Below are positions 9,341-18,950 of a DNA stretch of 64,000 nt, piece by piece. This stretch comes from VFMC01 sp963791635. GTDB taxonomy: Bacteria; Actinomycetota; Acidimicrobiia; Acidimicrobiales; Ilumatobacteraceae. The DNA lies in the NCBI GenBank assembly GCA_963791635.1, contig CAWBTC010000008.1, positions 1 through 64,000 of the forward strand. The letters are read 5' to 3'. The notes under the pieces are model-generated. The model did no database searches. It worked only from the letters and a program-made list of their open reading frames with translations, and was not told the origin of the DNA. Positions within the stretch are counted from its first letter, which is position 1, and each line of letters begins with the position of its first letter. The position numbers and the translations under genes were made by a program.

Positions 9341-10116
9341 GGCGACGATGATGCCACGATCGCCAGTGCCGCGGCGGTTGCGTGGCCCACATTCAGCGAG
9401 TCCACGTCGTCGCGCTGTGGGATGCGCACGTTCGTGCGTGTGCCGAGCACGGCGTCGCTGAGCCCGGGTCCTTCCGCACCGAGCACGATCGCCAGGCGGT
9501 CCGGCACACCGGTCGCGACGAGACGTCCGATGGGGGTGGCGTCGCGTCGCGGGGTGAGCGCCCATGTGTGGAATCCGGCTCCGTCGAGTTCGGCGAACAC
9601 GTCGGCCAGCGGTGCCCGAGCGATCGGCAGGTGCAGTACCTCGCCCATCGAGACTCGCACCGTGCGCCGGTAGAACGGGTCTGCACACGTGGGATCGAGC
9701 ACGAGGCCGTCGGCACCGAGCCCACGTGCCGACCGTGCGATCGCACCGAGGTTCTCTGCATCGTTCACGCCTTCGAGCACCACCAGCCGATGGGCGCCCT
9801 CGATCACGTCGGCCAGGAGTCGAAGGGTCGGGCGGTCGGCGATCGCGATGGCGCCGCGGTGGAGGTCGAAGCCCACGACCTCGTTCACCGTGCGCTGGTC
9901 GGCCACGAACACCGTGTACGCGTCGAGGTCGCAACATGCGGCGAGACGGGCCTGCGCCGGAGGGGTGAGCAGGAGCGATCGCACCGTCAGCCCCGATCCG
10001 AGCAACCGCTCCACCACGGTCGGCCCCTCGGCCCACAGCACCTCGGTGCTCTCCCGGGCCCGCAGCGCGCGGTACGGATCGAGGCGCTGATCACCGGCGT
10101 CGTCGATGCGGATCAT
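9337..10116 (-). CDS. SpoU/TrmH-family RNA 2'-O-methyltransferase
   Basis: The 259-residue protein has an N-terminal substrate-binding region and a C-terminal SPOUT fold with all three motifs: LEGVNDAENLGAIARSA (motif 1, catalytic-type Asn), LAIVLGAEGPGLSD (motif 2) and IPQRDDVDSLNVGHATAAALA (motif 3). It probably methylates a ribose in rRNA or tRNA using S-adenosylmethionine; the exact target cannot be read from sequence. It is the first gene of a two-gene unit with the hydroxyacyl-CoA dehydrogenase (4-nt overlap), apparently a coupling without functional link. Confidence 0.9.
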   Translation of the reverse strand: MIRIDDAGDQRLDPYRALRARESTEVLWAEGPTVVERLLGSGLTVRSLLLTPPAQARLAACCDLDAYTVFVADQRTVNEVVGFDLHRGAIAIADRPTLRLLADVIEGAHRLVVLEGVNDAENLGAIARSARGLGADGLVLDPTCADPFYRRTVRVSMGEVLHLPIARAPLADVFAELDGAGFHTWALTPRRDATPIGRLVATGVPDRLAIVLGAEGPGLSDAVLGTRTNVRIPQRDDVDSLNVGHATAAALAIVASSSP

Positions 10117-10212
10117 GCCGGCGAGTCTGGCAGGACGCCTGTCACCAGGCGCGATGGGATCCCCACGCAAACAAGGCTTGCGAACGTGTGTTCGGTCCGC
10201 GAGGCTGTCGCG

Positions 10213-10878
10213 ATGCCCACCGTCGCATCGCTCCCCGCCGCCTTCGTCCCTGCCACCTACCAGGCGTCGCTGTTCGGCATCGACGACCCCTGGGTCGACG
10301 CCAGGTTCACCGGCATCGAGCGCACACAGCTCGACGCCGAGAGCTGGGTCGACTTGCTGCCGCGATGGATGCAGGGGTCCGACCTCTTGTTCGGTGAGCT
10401 CGTCGCCCGGCTGCCATGGTCGCAGCGTGAAGTGGTGATGTACGACCAGTTGATGCTCGAACCGCGCCTCACGGCGTGGTGGACGATCGGCTCGAAGTCG
10501 CCAGAGCCGTTTCCGGTGCTGGGTGCCGCCCGTGCGGCGCTGAGTGAGCACTACCACGAGCCGTTCGACTCGATCGGTTTCAACCTCTACCGCGACGGCC
10601 GCGACTCCGTGGCCTGGCATGCGGATCGCGAACGATACGAGCACGAGGATCCGACCGTGGTGATCGTGAGCCTCGGCTCCCCGCGCCCGTTCCAGATCCG
10701 ACGGAGATCAGGTGGACCGTCGCAGAGCTGGCTGCTCGGCCACGGAGATCTGCTGGTGATGGGCGGCGCCTGCCAGCACGACTGGGAGCACTGCGTGCCC
10801 AAGGTGGCTCATGCACACGGCCCGCGCTTGTCGATCATGTTCCGTCACCACCTGGCGGACTGGCAGGGTGACGGGTGA
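10213..10878 (+). CDS. AlkB-like 2-oxoglutarate/Fe(II) dioxygenase
   Basis: The 221-residue protein carries the iron-binding HxD motif in VAWHADRERYEHEDP, a distal His in the WEHCVPK region, and the 2-oxoglutarate-binding Arg pair around HGPRLSIMFRHH. SLGSPRPFQIRRR matches the substrate-side strands of AlkB. The family repairs N-alkylated bases in DNA or RNA by oxidative demethylation. It starts at ATG 10213 and is divergent from the RNA methyltransferase, with 96 bp between the starts. Confidence 0.9.
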   Translation: MPTVASLPAAFVPATYQASLFGIDDPWVDARFTGIERTQLDAESWVDLLPRWMQGSDLLFGELVARLPWSQREVVMYDQLMLEPRLTAWWTIGSKSPEPFPVLGAARAALSEHYHEPFDSIGFNLYRDGRDSVAWHADRERYEHEDPTVVIVSLGSPRPFQIRRRSGGPSQSWLLGHGDLLVMGGACQHDWEHCVPKVAHAHGPRLSIMFRHHLADWQGDG

Positions 10879-10921
10879 GATCGGGCCGGATGAGGTCAGC
10901 GGCGCGTGCGAAACTGCTGCC

Positions 10922-12148
10922 GTGACCGACACGCGCGATCCCAGCCGCTATGCCTTCGTCCCCGGTTCCCCGGCGTACCCGACGATCGTCGGCGGCGAGG
11001 GCTGCTTCCTGCACACCGCTGACGGTCGACGCATCCTCGACGGTGCCGCCGGCGCGATCGTGGGCAACATCGGGTGGGGTCGGGCAGAGGTGGCCGATGC
11101 CGCTCGCGATGCGATGGCAGCGGGCGGCTACGTGGTGCCGCTGTGGCCCACGCCCGCCCGGCTCGAGCTGCGAGACGCGCTCGTGGATCGCTGGTTGCCC
11201 GACGGCTTCGGCCATGTGTTCTTCACCAGTGGTGGCAGTGAGAGCACCGACTCGGCACTGCGTCTCGCCCGGGCGTACCAGGTGAGCAAGGGCCGGCCCG
11301 ACCGGTGGAAAGTGGTCGGGCGCCACCCCAGCTATCACGGGATGACGATCGCCACGATGGCGGCCGCGAGCCACACCGGTCGCCAGGCCGGCTACGAGCC
11401 GCTGCTGCTGCCGTTCCCGAAGGTGCCGTGGGACGACCCGGAGCAGATCCTGAAGGTGATCGAGCAGGAGGATCCGGCGACGATCGCCGGGTTCATCGCG
11501 GAGCCGATCACCGGTGCAGCGGGCGCGTGCCTCACTGCGAGCGACGAGTACTGGCGAGTGGTCAGCCTGATCTGCAAGGAGCATGACATCCTGCTCATCG
11601 CCGATGAGGTGATGACCGGCTACGGGCGCACGGGCACGGTGTGGGGCCACCAGCAGTTCCCGATGCAGCCCGACGTGATCGTCGGCGGCAAGGGCCTCGG
11701 TGGCGGCTACGTGCCGATGGGTGCCGTGGCGGCGACCGACGCGGTGGCCGAAGCCCTGCGTGGAAGCGGCTTCATGTACTTCACGTTCACCGGTAACGAC
11801 GGGGCCTGCGCTGCATCGCTGAAGGTGCTGGAGATCCTCGAGCGCGAGCATCTGATCGAACGGTGCCGCGTGATGGGCGAGCTGCTGGGTGTGCGCCTGC
11901 GCGAGGCGCTCGAGGGTCAGAGCGCCGTGCGCGACATCCGCGGTCGTGGCCTGTTCTACGGAATCGAGATCGATGTGAGCCGAGACGACGTCGTCATGGC
12001 CGCGCTCGAACGCGATCTGTGGGTGTACCCGGCCGGATCCGGCCCGGTGGCCAACGCCGTGATGGTCGCGCCCGCGTTCGTCGTCACCGAGGCTGAGATC
12101 GATCAGTTGGTCGGCACGCTGCGAGCGTCCCTCGACGCCGTGTCCTGA
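10922..12148 (+). CDS. Class III PLP-dependent aminotransferase
   Basis: The 408-residue protein has the class III features in order: FFTSGGSESTDSALRLAR (PLP phosphate region), HPSYHGMTIAT, the Asp of LLIADEVMTGYGRTG, and the PLP-binding Lys in VIVGGKGLGGGYVPMGA. The substrate is not identifiable; relatives act on omega-amino acids or amino ketones. GTG 10922 follows AlkB by 43 bp and starts directly before the conserved N-terminus. It is not obviously linked to the ABC genes that follow. Confidence 0.88.
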   Translation: MTDTRDPSRYAFVPGSPAYPTIVGGEGCFLHTADGRRILDGAAGAIVGNIGWGRAEVADAARDAMAAGGYVVPLWPTPARLELRDALVDRWLPDGFGHVFFTSGGSESTDSALRLARAYQVSKGRPDRWKVVGRHPSYHGMTIATMAAASHTGRQAGYEPLLLPFPKVPWDDPEQILKVIEQEDPATIAGFIAEPITGAAGACLTASDEYWRVVSLICKEHDILLIADEVMTGYGRTGTVWGHQQFPMQPDVIVGGKGLGGGYVPMGAVAATDAVAEALRGSGFMYFTFTGNDGACAASLKVLEILEREHLIERCRVMGELLGVRLREALEGQSAVRDIRGRGLFYGIEIDVSRDDVVMAALERDLWVYPAGSGPVANAVMVAPAFVVTEAEIDQLVGTLRASLDAVS

Positions 12149-12217
12149 CCCGCTCTGCCTGCCAGGCCGCCGACGGCGCAGGCACGGATGCTGCCGGGTG
12201 TGTGAGACTCGGCCCTC

Positions 12218-13135
12218 GTGCACACCGGGTCGTTGTTCCGACTCGAGGCCCTCACCAAGCGATATCCCGGGGTGACGGCGCTCGACGCCTTGACCGTCGA
12301 CGTGCCGCGTGGCCTCGTCGGGTTGGTGGGCGCCAACGGCGCGGGCAAGACGACGATGTTCAGGCTGATGCTCGGACTCGCCCGACCCAGCGAGGGCCGG
12401 GTCGAGGTCTGCGGCATCGACGTCTCGGCCGACCCGATCGAGGTGCGTTCCCGCCTCGGGTACATGCCCGAGCACGACTGCCTCCCCCTCGACCAGACGG
12501 CAGCCGACGTGGTGGCCACCTTCGGTGAGCTGAGCGGGCTGCCGGCCCGTGACGCCAGGCAGCGGGCCTCTGACATCCTCGATCTCGTCGGCCTCGACGA
12601 GGCCCGGTTCCGCCCGATCAGCGGCTTCTCCACCGGTATGCGGCAGCGCACCAAGCTCGCGCAGGCGCTGGTGGGCGACCCGGAGCTGATCCTGCTCGAC
12701 GAGCCCACCGCCGGTCTCGATCCGGTGGGCCGTGAGGAGATGCTGGCGCTGGTGGCGCGGCTCGGCACCTTCGGCATCTCGGTGTTGATGGCCACCCACT
12801 TGCTCGACGACGTGCAGCAGGTGTGCGATCACGTGTTGATGATCGACGGCGGACACCTCGTGGTGTCGGGCGCCACCGAGTCGTTGCTCGAACGTACCGG
12901 TGTGGTCACCGTCGACGTGGGCACCGGCCGGGACGCACTCGTGGCCGGCCTCGCCCGGATCGGCCTGACGGCACGGTTGGTCGACGATCTCGTCGACGTC
13001 ACGATCGACAGCGATGTCGAGCTCGATCGTGTGCGCGACCTGGTGGCCGACCTCGGTCTCCCGCTGCACCGTCTCACCACCAGGTCCACCTCGCTCGACG
13101 AGGTGTTCCTCCGCCGAGCGGGAGAAGCGTCGTGA
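12218..13135 (+). CDS. ABC transporter ATP-binding protein (first of pair)
   Basis: The 305-residue ATPase shows Walker A GANGAGKTTMFRLMLG, the Q-loop region YMPEHDCLP, the signature FSTGMRQRTKLAQAL, Walker B ELILLDEPTAGLD and the switch His in MATHLL. The C-terminal extension is of the type found in ABC-2 export ATPases. It is the first of four overlapping genes in the order ATPase-permease-ATPase-permease, probably one exporter built from two ATPase/permease pairs. The GTG start is supported by the early conserved LEALTKRYPGVTALD. Confidence 0.9.
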   Translation: MHTGSLFRLEALTKRYPGVTALDALTVDVPRGLVGLVGANGAGKTTMFRLMLGLARPSEGRVEVCGIDVSADPIEVRSRLGYMPEHDCLPLDQTAADVVATFGELSGLPARDARQRASDILDLVGLDEARFRPISGFSTGMRQRTKLAQALVGDPELILLDEPTAGLDPVGREEMLALVARLGTFGISVLMATHLLDDVQQVCDHVLMIDGGHLVVSGATESLLERTGVVTVDVGTGRDALVAGLARIGLTARLVDDLVDVTIDSDVELDRVRDLVADLGLPLHRLTTRSTSLDEVFLRRAGEAS

Positions 13136-14049
13136 GCATGCAGGGTGCCGTAGGCGGTTCTGGGGGCGCTGGGGGCGCGGTCTACGACCGCGGGTACCGG
13201 CCGTACGAGGGCCGCCGCGGACGTCGCGGCGCGGCGACGTTCGCGCTGTTCAAGGCGTCGGTGCGCCGTGCGCTCGGCATCCGCCGCTCGTGGCGTCAGA
13301 AGGTGGCGCCGTTCACCCTCCTCGCCGTCGTCACGCTCCCGGCGATCGTCAACATCGGCGTCGGGTACGTCACCCGCGACCAACTCGTCGATCGCATCGA
13401 GATCATCACCTACCGGGACTACGTGGGCGTGTCATCGGCTCTGCTGCTGTTCATCGCCGTGGTGGCTCCCGACGTGGTGTGCCCCGACCGTCGACAACGA
13501 GTGCTGCCGCTGATGTTCTCGCGCCCGCTCGTCGGCATCGACTACGTGGCGGCGAAGGTCGGCGCGATCATTTCGATCCTGTTCGCGTTCTCGTTCATCC
13601 CGCAGGTGGTGCTGTTCATCGGCAACATGCTCGTGAGCGACAGTGCACTCGACTACCTCACCGGTCACCTCGACGTGTTGTGGAAGGTGCCCCTCGCAGT
13701 GCTCGTGCTCTCGGTGCACTACGCAGTGATCGGCGTCGCGATCGCCGCACTCACGGATCGCCGGATCGTGGCCGGCGCCTCGGTGATCGGGCTGTTCCTC
13801 GTGACATCGATCGCGTCGGGTGTTCTGGTCGGTGACTTCGCCGCGGGTGAGGGTTCGGCTGCTGCACTCATCAACGTGCTCGCATTGCCCCTGTACCTGC
13901 GCGATGTGATCTTCCTCGGCCACATCGACCGCGAGTCGCCGTTGGGCGGCGTTGCCAACGGTGGTCTGATGGCGCTCGCCGAGTTCCTGGTGGTCGTCGC
14001 GCTCGGCCTCACCGTGCTGTGGCGTCGCTATCGGTGGACGGAGCACTGA
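13132..14049 (+). CDS. ABC-2-type permease subunit (first of pair)
   Basis: The product has about six hydrophobic helices after a charged, Gly-rich N-terminus (VYDRGYRPYEGRRGRR). The cytoplasmic segment VVAPDVVCPDRRQRVLPLMFSRPL before a helix resembles the gate region of ABC-2 export permeases. GTG 13132 overlaps the ATPase stop by 4 nt, with GGAGAA just upstream; ATG 13138 is an alternative. It pairs with the preceding ATPase. Confidence 0.82.
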   Translation: MSMQGAVGGSGGAGGAVYDRGYRPYEGRRGRRGAATFALFKASVRRALGIRRSWRQKVAPFTLLAVVTLPAIVNIGVGYVTRDQLVDRIEIITYRDYVGVSSALLLFIAVVAPDVVCPDRRQRVLPLMFSRPLVGIDYVAAKVGAIISILFAFSFIPQVVLFIGNMLVSDSALDYLTGHLDVLWKVPLAVLVLSVHYAVIGVAIAALTDRRIVAGASVIGLFLVTSIASGVLVGDFAAGEGSAAALINVLALPLYLRDVIFLGHIDRESPLGGVANGGLMALAEFLVVVALGLTVLWRRYRWTEH

Positions 14050-15023
14050 TGAGCTGGCCAGCCCCCGCAACGCAGAGCCCGTTCGTCGCAACCGACCCGG
14101 CGTTCGCCGCGGACGCCACCGTGGAGGTGGCACAAGTGTCGGTGTGGTTCGGCGCGAAGGTGGCGCTCAGCGAATTGAGCTGCTCGTTCGGACCGGGCGT
14201 CACCGGCCTGCTGGGGCCGAACGGCGCCGGCAAGACCACGTTGATGCGGGCGATGGTGGGCCTCGTCGGCGTCAACCAGGGCGCGGTGCGGGTTGAGGGT
14301 CGTGACCCGCGTCGCGACCGCAGTGTGCACGAGCGGATGGCGCTGGTGCCCGAGGACGAAGCGGTACCCGGTGGTCTCACCGCCCGCGGCTTCGTGCGCT
14401 ACGTGGCCGACCTCCACCAGGTCCCTGATCGCAGCGCCGTCGACCGGGTGCTGAATGACGTGGGATTGTCAGATGCTGCCGATCGGCGCGTCGACGGGTT
14501 CAGCAAGGGCATGCGTCAGCGCACCAAGGTCGCGGCCGCGCTCGTGACCGACCCGACCGTGCTGGTGCTCGACGAACCGCTGAACGGCGCCGATCCGGTG
14601 CAGCGTCAGCACCTGATCACCCTGTTCAAGCAGCTCGGTGCCCGCGGCTGCACGGTGATCGTCAGCTCCCACGTGCTCAACGAGGTGGAGCGGATGGCCG
14701 AGCGAGTGATCGTGTTGATGCACGGCCGGCTCGCAGCAGCCGGCGGGCAGCGGGCGATCCGTGATGCGCTCGACGACCGCCCCCGCCACGTCCTGGTACG
14801 CGCCGATCAGCCGCGCAAGCTGGCGGCCGCGCTCGTTGGACTCGAGTCCGTCGCCGGCGTCACCTTCGATGCCGGGCGGGGTGCGCTGGTCGTGCAGACG
14901 CTGCAGGCACGCGAGGTGGCTACTGCGTTGCCGCGACTGGCTCGCGACGCATCGATCCGCCTGCTCGAGGTGCGTGCGCTCGACGACTCGCTGGAGAGCC
15001 TGTTCCGGGAGCTCGTGCGATGA
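14049..15023 (+). CDS. ABC transporter ATP-binding protein (second of pair)
   Basis: The 324-residue ATPase has Walker A GPNGAGKTTLMRAMVG, the signature FSKGMRQRTKVAAALV, Walker B TVLVLDEPLNGADPVQ and the switch His in VIVSSHVLNEVE. In the D-loop LNGADPVQ an Ala replaces the usual Leu. Its start shares one base with the preceding permease stop, and its stop overlaps the next permease, so it is translationally coupled on both sides. A C-terminal extension of about 90 residues is typical of ABC-2 exporter ATPases. Confidence 0.9.
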   Translation: MSWPAPATQSPFVATDPAFAADATVEVAQVSVWFGAKVALSELSCSFGPGVTGLLGPNGAGKTTLMRAMVGLVGVNQGAVRVEGRDPRRDRSVHERMALVPEDEAVPGGLTARGFVRYVADLHQVPDRSAVDRVLNDVGLSDAADRRVDGFSKGMRQRTKVAAALVTDPTVLVLDEPLNGADPVQRQHLITLFKQLGARGCTVIVSSHVLNEVERMAERVIVLMHGRLAAAGGQRAIRDALDDRPRHVLVRADQPRKLAAALVGLESVAGVTFDAGRGALVVQTLQAREVATALPRLARDASIRLLEVRALDDSLESLFRELVR

Positions 15024-15781
15024 ACGCACCCCCCGCCTCGCTGCGTCCTCGGTCGCGCTTCGGTGCCATCCTGCGCTACACGTTGCAGTCGTGCCTGCCG
15101 CCGAAGCGCTGGGCGGCGATTGTGTTGCCCTGTGTGGGTGCGCTGTTGTTCGGTCTGTTGAGTCGCGCCGTCGGCACCAACGCTGATCGGGCATTTGCCA
15201 ACGTGGCCGCAGAGGGCATCTTCGGCCTCGTCATGCCCATCGCCGCGTTGGTGATCGGAGATTCCGTGCTCGGCGCTGAAGTGCGAGCCGGCACGTTCCA
15301 CTTCACCTGGTTGTCGCCCACGCCGATGTGGCAGATCGTCCTCGGCCGTTGGCTCGGCGGATCACTGGTCGCGCTGGTCACCATCTCGCCGGCATGTGCG
15401 CTCGCCGCAGTGCTGGCCGGGTCTGCGTCGAGCGCGGGACCGGCCTTCATCGCTGCGGCCGCCGGCAGCGTCAGCTACGTCGCACTGTTCATCGCCATCG
15501 GATGCATCACGCGTCGCACTGCGGTGTGGTCGCTTGCGGTGGTCTTCCTCGTCGAGCGACTCCTCGGCGCCGCCCTCACCGGCATCGCCCAGTTGTCGCC
15601 CACCTGGGAGTCGCGCGCGGTGTTCGTCGGTCTGCTCGACGACCCTCCCAGTCGGCTGGTGCGCGACGGCATCCCTCAGGGTGGCGCGGCGATCGGTCGG
15701 CTCCTGATCGTCACGCTGGTGGCCTTGGTCGTCTCCAACTGGCGCATGCGCCGGATGCAACTGTCCGGCGCCTCCGACTGA
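15020..15781 (+). CDS. ABC-2-type permease subunit (second of pair)
   Basis: The 253-residue protein has about six transmembrane segments and the ABC-2 hallmark VLGAEVRAGTFHFTWLSPTPMWQIVLGRWLGG, a cytoplasmic loop before helix 3 (motif spans about residues 75-107). It overlaps the second ATPase by 4 nt and ends the four-gene exporter operon, 3 bp before the convergent lipoprotein gene. The exported substrate is unknown. Confidence 0.85.
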   Translation: MNAPPASLRPRSRFGAILRYTLQSCLPPKRWAAIVLPCVGALLFGLLSRAVGTNADRAFANVAAEGIFGLVMPIAALVIGDSVLGAEVRAGTFHFTWLSPTPMWQIVLGRWLGGSLVALVTISPACALAAVLAGSASSAGPAFIAAAAGSVSYVALFIAIGCITRRTAVWSLAVVFLVERLLGAALTGIAQLSPTWESRAVFVGLLDDPPSRLVRDGIPQGGAAIGRLLIVTLVALVVSNWRMRRMQLSGASD

Positions 15782-15784
15782 CCG

Positions 15785-16606
15785 TCAGCCAGACGGCAGG
15801 GTGTAGCCCGGGGGAAGGTCCGTCGGCACCAACGACACCACCACGGCGATCAGCTCGTCGCGAGTGAGCCCGTTGGCGAAGGCAGACACGAGCACGTCGT
15901 CGTCACGGATCACGACGATCTGGGTCGTGGTGCCGCTTTGTGCCAACCGGCCCCGCGCACCGCCGAGCGACAGCGGAGCGCCATCGGCCAACCCGAACCG
16001 TCCGGAGGCGAGCACCGTGTCAGCGTCGGCGTCACTGAGCGCTGAGCCCGGCAAGGATGTCGGTCGAGATGCGAGTCCGGTCCTCTGGGAGGCGGTCCGG
16101 CGGCGCCGTCCAGTACCCCCAGCCCGGGATCGCCGAGATCGACGTACGCCGGGTCCGCACCCCAGACGAGGTCAGCCGGAACGTTCGTGACGCGGAACCC
16201 CGCGGGGGCGACAGGCAGTTCATCGATGGCGCGAGCACAGTCCTGCCCGGTACCGAACGCGAGCAGACAGAGCGAGTCACCGCTGATCCGCCAACTGCCA
16301 TCGCGGAAGAGTGCGGTGCCGGTCATCGGGTCGGGGAAGTACGGGGAGGGCCCGCCTTGCCACTCGGCGCGGAACACCACGTCGGCGGAGGCCATCCCGG
16401 TGATGCGCACCTCGTCGACCGCGAGTCGGCCGAACTCGATGACGGGCCGCGCCTCGGCGATGCCGGCTTCGATCCGATCGCTGTTGAGTTCGCCGTCCTC
16501 GATGAGGCGAGCCCGCACCGCAGCCGGCGAGCACGATCGCGACCGTGACCGCGAACGCGATCGCGACAGCAGATGTGCGAGAGACCGGGCAGCCGCGGCG
16601 CGCCAT
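15785..16606 (-). pseudogene. Secreted lipoprotein, unknown function, two frameshifts
   Basis: The start (ATG 16606) gives a signal sequence with a clear lipobox, TVAIVLAGCGAG, so the mature protein would be membrane-anchored. The reading changes frame near 16525 and again near 16065; the middle (ARPVIEFGRLAVDEVRITG, FRAEWQGGPSPYFPDPMTG) and the last part (ending LPPGYTLPSG) are coherent only in those other frames. Joined, they give about 273 residues. No known family is recognised. A short repetitive stretch (alternating GCGATC/GCGACC units) at the first break could favour either slippage or an assembly error. Confidence 0.6.
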
Positions 16607-16699
16607 GTGGGAACCGTACCTGCGTACGGCGCCGAGCGCCCTTCAGGTCGGTGCCTCCATCGCAGTAGCGTCAGTTCGCCCGCACGAAAGGACTCACCT

Positions 16700-18904
16700 A
16701 TGCCCACGCCTGCGAATGAGGGTCGTCGACGCGCCGTCGAGACCGCGTCGAACCGCACCCCGCGAGTCTTCACCGACTCCACCGCCAAGGCATCTGAGCT
16801 GTTCGGCACCAACACCTTTGATCAGAAGGCGATGTCCGAGCGGTTGCCGAAGGACGTCTATCGATCGCTCGTGAAGACAGCCCACGGTGGCCACCGACTC
16901 GACCAGGGCATCGCCACCGTCGTCGCCCACGCGGTGAAGGAGTGGGCAATGGAGAAAGGTGCCACGCACTACTGCCACTGGTTCCAGCCGAACACCGGTG
17001 CCACCGCCGAGAAGCACGACGCGTTCCTCACCACCGGTGACGACGGCCTGCCGATCGAGCGCTTCGACGCCGGTCAGCTCATCCAGGGCGAGCCCGATGC
17101 TTCGTCGTTCCCGTCCGGCGGACTGCGCGCGACGTTCGAGGCACGCGGCTACACGGCGTGGGATCCGTCATCACCGATCTTTGTGATGGATTCACCCAAT
17201 GGCAAGACCCTGTGCCTGCCGTCGGTGTTCGTCAGCTATCACGGTCAGGCGCTCGACAAGAAGACTCCGCTCCTGCGCAGCGACGAGTACCTCGCCCGCC
17301 AGGCCGAGGCAGTGTTGCGCCTGTTCGGCGAGGAGGGCGTGCGTGTGTTCTCCACGCTCGGGCCCGAGCAGGAGTACTTCCTCATCGACGAGGCGTTCTA
17401 CGTGCTGCGCCCCGATCTCATGGCCACCGGCCGCACGCTCATCGGCGCGAAGGGTGCGAAGGGTCAAGAACTGGAGGACCAGTACTTCGGGTCGATCAAG
17501 CCGCGCATCCTTGCCTTCATGCAGGAGACCGAGCACGAGCTGTTCAAGCTCGGCGTGCCGATGAAGACCCGTCACAACGAGGTGGCACCCGCACAGTTCG
17601 AAGCGGCGCCAGTTTTCGAGAGCGTGAGCGTGGCAGCCGATCACAACCAGATCACGATGGAGATCATGCGGCGCGTGGCGGAGCGTCATCACTTTGCGCT
17701 GCTCCTGCACGAGAAGCCCTTCGGTGGCGTGAACGGCAGCGGCAAGCACAACAACTGGTCGCTTGCCACCAGTGCCGGCGAGAACCTGCTGAACCCGGGC
17801 GACACACCCGAGAAGAACCTGCGTTTCCTCGTGTTCCTCATGGCCACGCTCAAGGCCGTGCATCGCCATCAGGGAGCACTGCGCGCAGCGATCGCCTCGT
17901 CCGGCAACGACCATCGCCTGGGCGCCAACGAGGCTCCGCCGGCGATCATCTCGGCTTTCATCGGCGAGGCGCTCACGCGCATCCTCGATCAGATCGAGAG
18001 CGGCAAGGTCAAAGGTGCCACGACCGAGTCGAAGGTGATGAACCTCGGAGTGTCGAAGTTGCCCGATGTGGCCCGCGACAACACCGACCGCAATCGCACC
18101 AGTCCGTTCGCGTTCACTGGCAACAAGTTCGAGTTCCGCGCCGTCGGTTCGTCGCATTCGTCGGCGACGCCGATGGCAACGCTCAACGCCGCCGTGGGCG
18201 AGGCGCTGGAGGAGATGGCCAAGCGGTTGAAGAAGGCGATCGCCGCCAGCGACGACTTCGATGCTGCGGTGATGACCGTGATCCGCGAGTTCATCGTCGA
18301 GACCAAGGCGATCCGCTTCGAAGGCAACGGCTACTCCGACGAGTGGAGGGTCGAGGCGGCCGAGCGTGGTCTGCTGAACCTGGCCAAGACGCCGGAGGCG
18401 TTGAAGCAGCTCGTCGCGCCGGCGACCAAGAAGCTGTTCACCAAGACGGGTGTGTACCGGCCCGACGAGCTCGAGTCGCGCTACCACCTCGAGCTCGAGC
18501 GCTACATCAAAGACCTCGAGATCGAGGTCGCGGCGATGGACGAGCTCGTGCTCGGGTTCGTGCTGCCGGCCGCCTACAAGCATCAGGGCCAGCTCGCGTC
18601 CTCGATCGAAGCGGTGATGGACGTGCTCGACGCCGACGAGGACCAGGCGCTGCTCGCCCCGCAGCTCGACGAACTGCGTTCGGTGGCCCGCCTGATCGCC
18701 GAGCTCAAGCGGCGGCAGGCCGTGATGCGCTCGACGATGTCCGCCACCCACGGCAAGGAACCCGAGGCCGTGGCGCGTGCACTCGCCGACAAGGTGGTGC
18801 CGGCGCTGGAGGCAGTTCGCGACGTGTGCGATTGCATCGAGGCCGAGGTCGACGACGCGCTGTGGCCGCTGCCGAAGTACCGCGAGATGCTGTTCGTGGT
18901 GTGA
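16700..18904 (+). CDS. glnN: Type III glutamine synthetase
   Basis: The 734-residue length and content match GSIII, not GSI (about 470). The N-terminal GSIII domain includes THYCHWFQPNTGATAEKHDAF. The catalytic core has GPEQEYFLID, KTRHNEVAPAQFEAAP, NGSGKHNNWSLAT and the Arg-containing NRTSPFAFTGNKFEFRAVGSS. A long helical C-terminal domain ends PKYREMLFVV. It makes glutamine from glutamate, ammonia and ATP. ATG 16700 has a GAAAGGA ribosome binding site about 8 nt upstream. The start region is divergent from the lipoprotein gene (93 bp apart). Confidence 0.93.
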   Translation: MPTPANEGRRRAVETASNRTPRVFTDSTAKASELFGTNTFDQKAMSERLPKDVYRSLVKTAHGGHRLDQGIATVVAHAVKEWAMEKGATHYCHWFQPNTGATAEKHDAFLTTGDDGLPIERFDAGQLIQGEPDASSFPSGGLRATFEARGYTAWDPSSPIFVMDSPNGKTLCLPSVFVSYHGQALDKKTPLLRSDEYLARQAEAVLRLFGEEGVRVFSTLGPEQEYFLIDEAFYVLRPDLMATGRTLIGAKGAKGQELEDQYFGSIKPRILAFMQETEHELFKLGVPMKTRHNEVAPAQFEAAPVFESVSVAADHNQITMEIMRRVAERHHFALLLHEKPFGGVNGSGKHNNWSLATSAGENLLNPGDTPEKNLRFLVFLMATLKAVHRHQGALRAAIASSGNDHRLGANEAPPAIISAFIGEALTRILDQIESGKVKGATTESKVMNLGVSKLPDVARDNTDRNRTSPFAFTGNKFEFRAVGSSHSSATPMATLNAAVGEALEEMAKRLKKAIAASDDFDAAVMTVIREFIVETKAIRFEGNGYSDEWRVEAAERGLLNLAKTPEALKQLVAPATKKLFTKTGVYRPDELESRYHLELERYIKDLEIEVAAMDELVLGFVLPAAYKHQGQLASSIEAVMDVLDADEDQALLAPQLDELRSVARLIAELKRRQAVMRSTMSATHGKEPEAVARALADKVVPALEAVRDVCDCIEAEVDDALWPLPKYREMLFVV

Positions 18905-18920
18905 CGATCCCGCGCCGACA

Positions 18921-18947
18921 GGCGTGGCTCCGCCCTCGGACCACGCC
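18921..18947. terminator. Possible hairpin between convergent genes
   Basis: GGCGTGG at 18921-18927 pairs with CCACGCC at 18941-18947 around a GC-rich loop. It sits in the 46-bp gap between the convergent stops of the glutamine synthetase and the acyl-CoA dehydrogenase. There is no T-tract, so it is at best an unusual actinobacterial-type terminator. Confidence 0.35.
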
Positions 18948-18950
18948 CGG

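Noticed and set aside
12236..12245. Avoidance of CTCGAG as evidence for an active PaeR7I-like system
   Set aside because: CTCGAG occurs repeatedly in the chromosomal part, so there is no visible avoidance; methylation would have to protect it.
10835..13069. Very long minus-strand open frame (744 codons) opposite the aminotransferase and ABC ATPase genes
   Set aside because: His/Gly/Arg-rich translation without motifs, exactly antisense to two genes with clear family motifs; a GC-bias shadow.
15785..16606. Lipoprotein as a truly decayed pseudogene
   Set aside because: Signal, lipobox and all three segments remain coherent, and other conserved genes here carry the same kind of one-base breaks; decay cannot be separated from sequence error.
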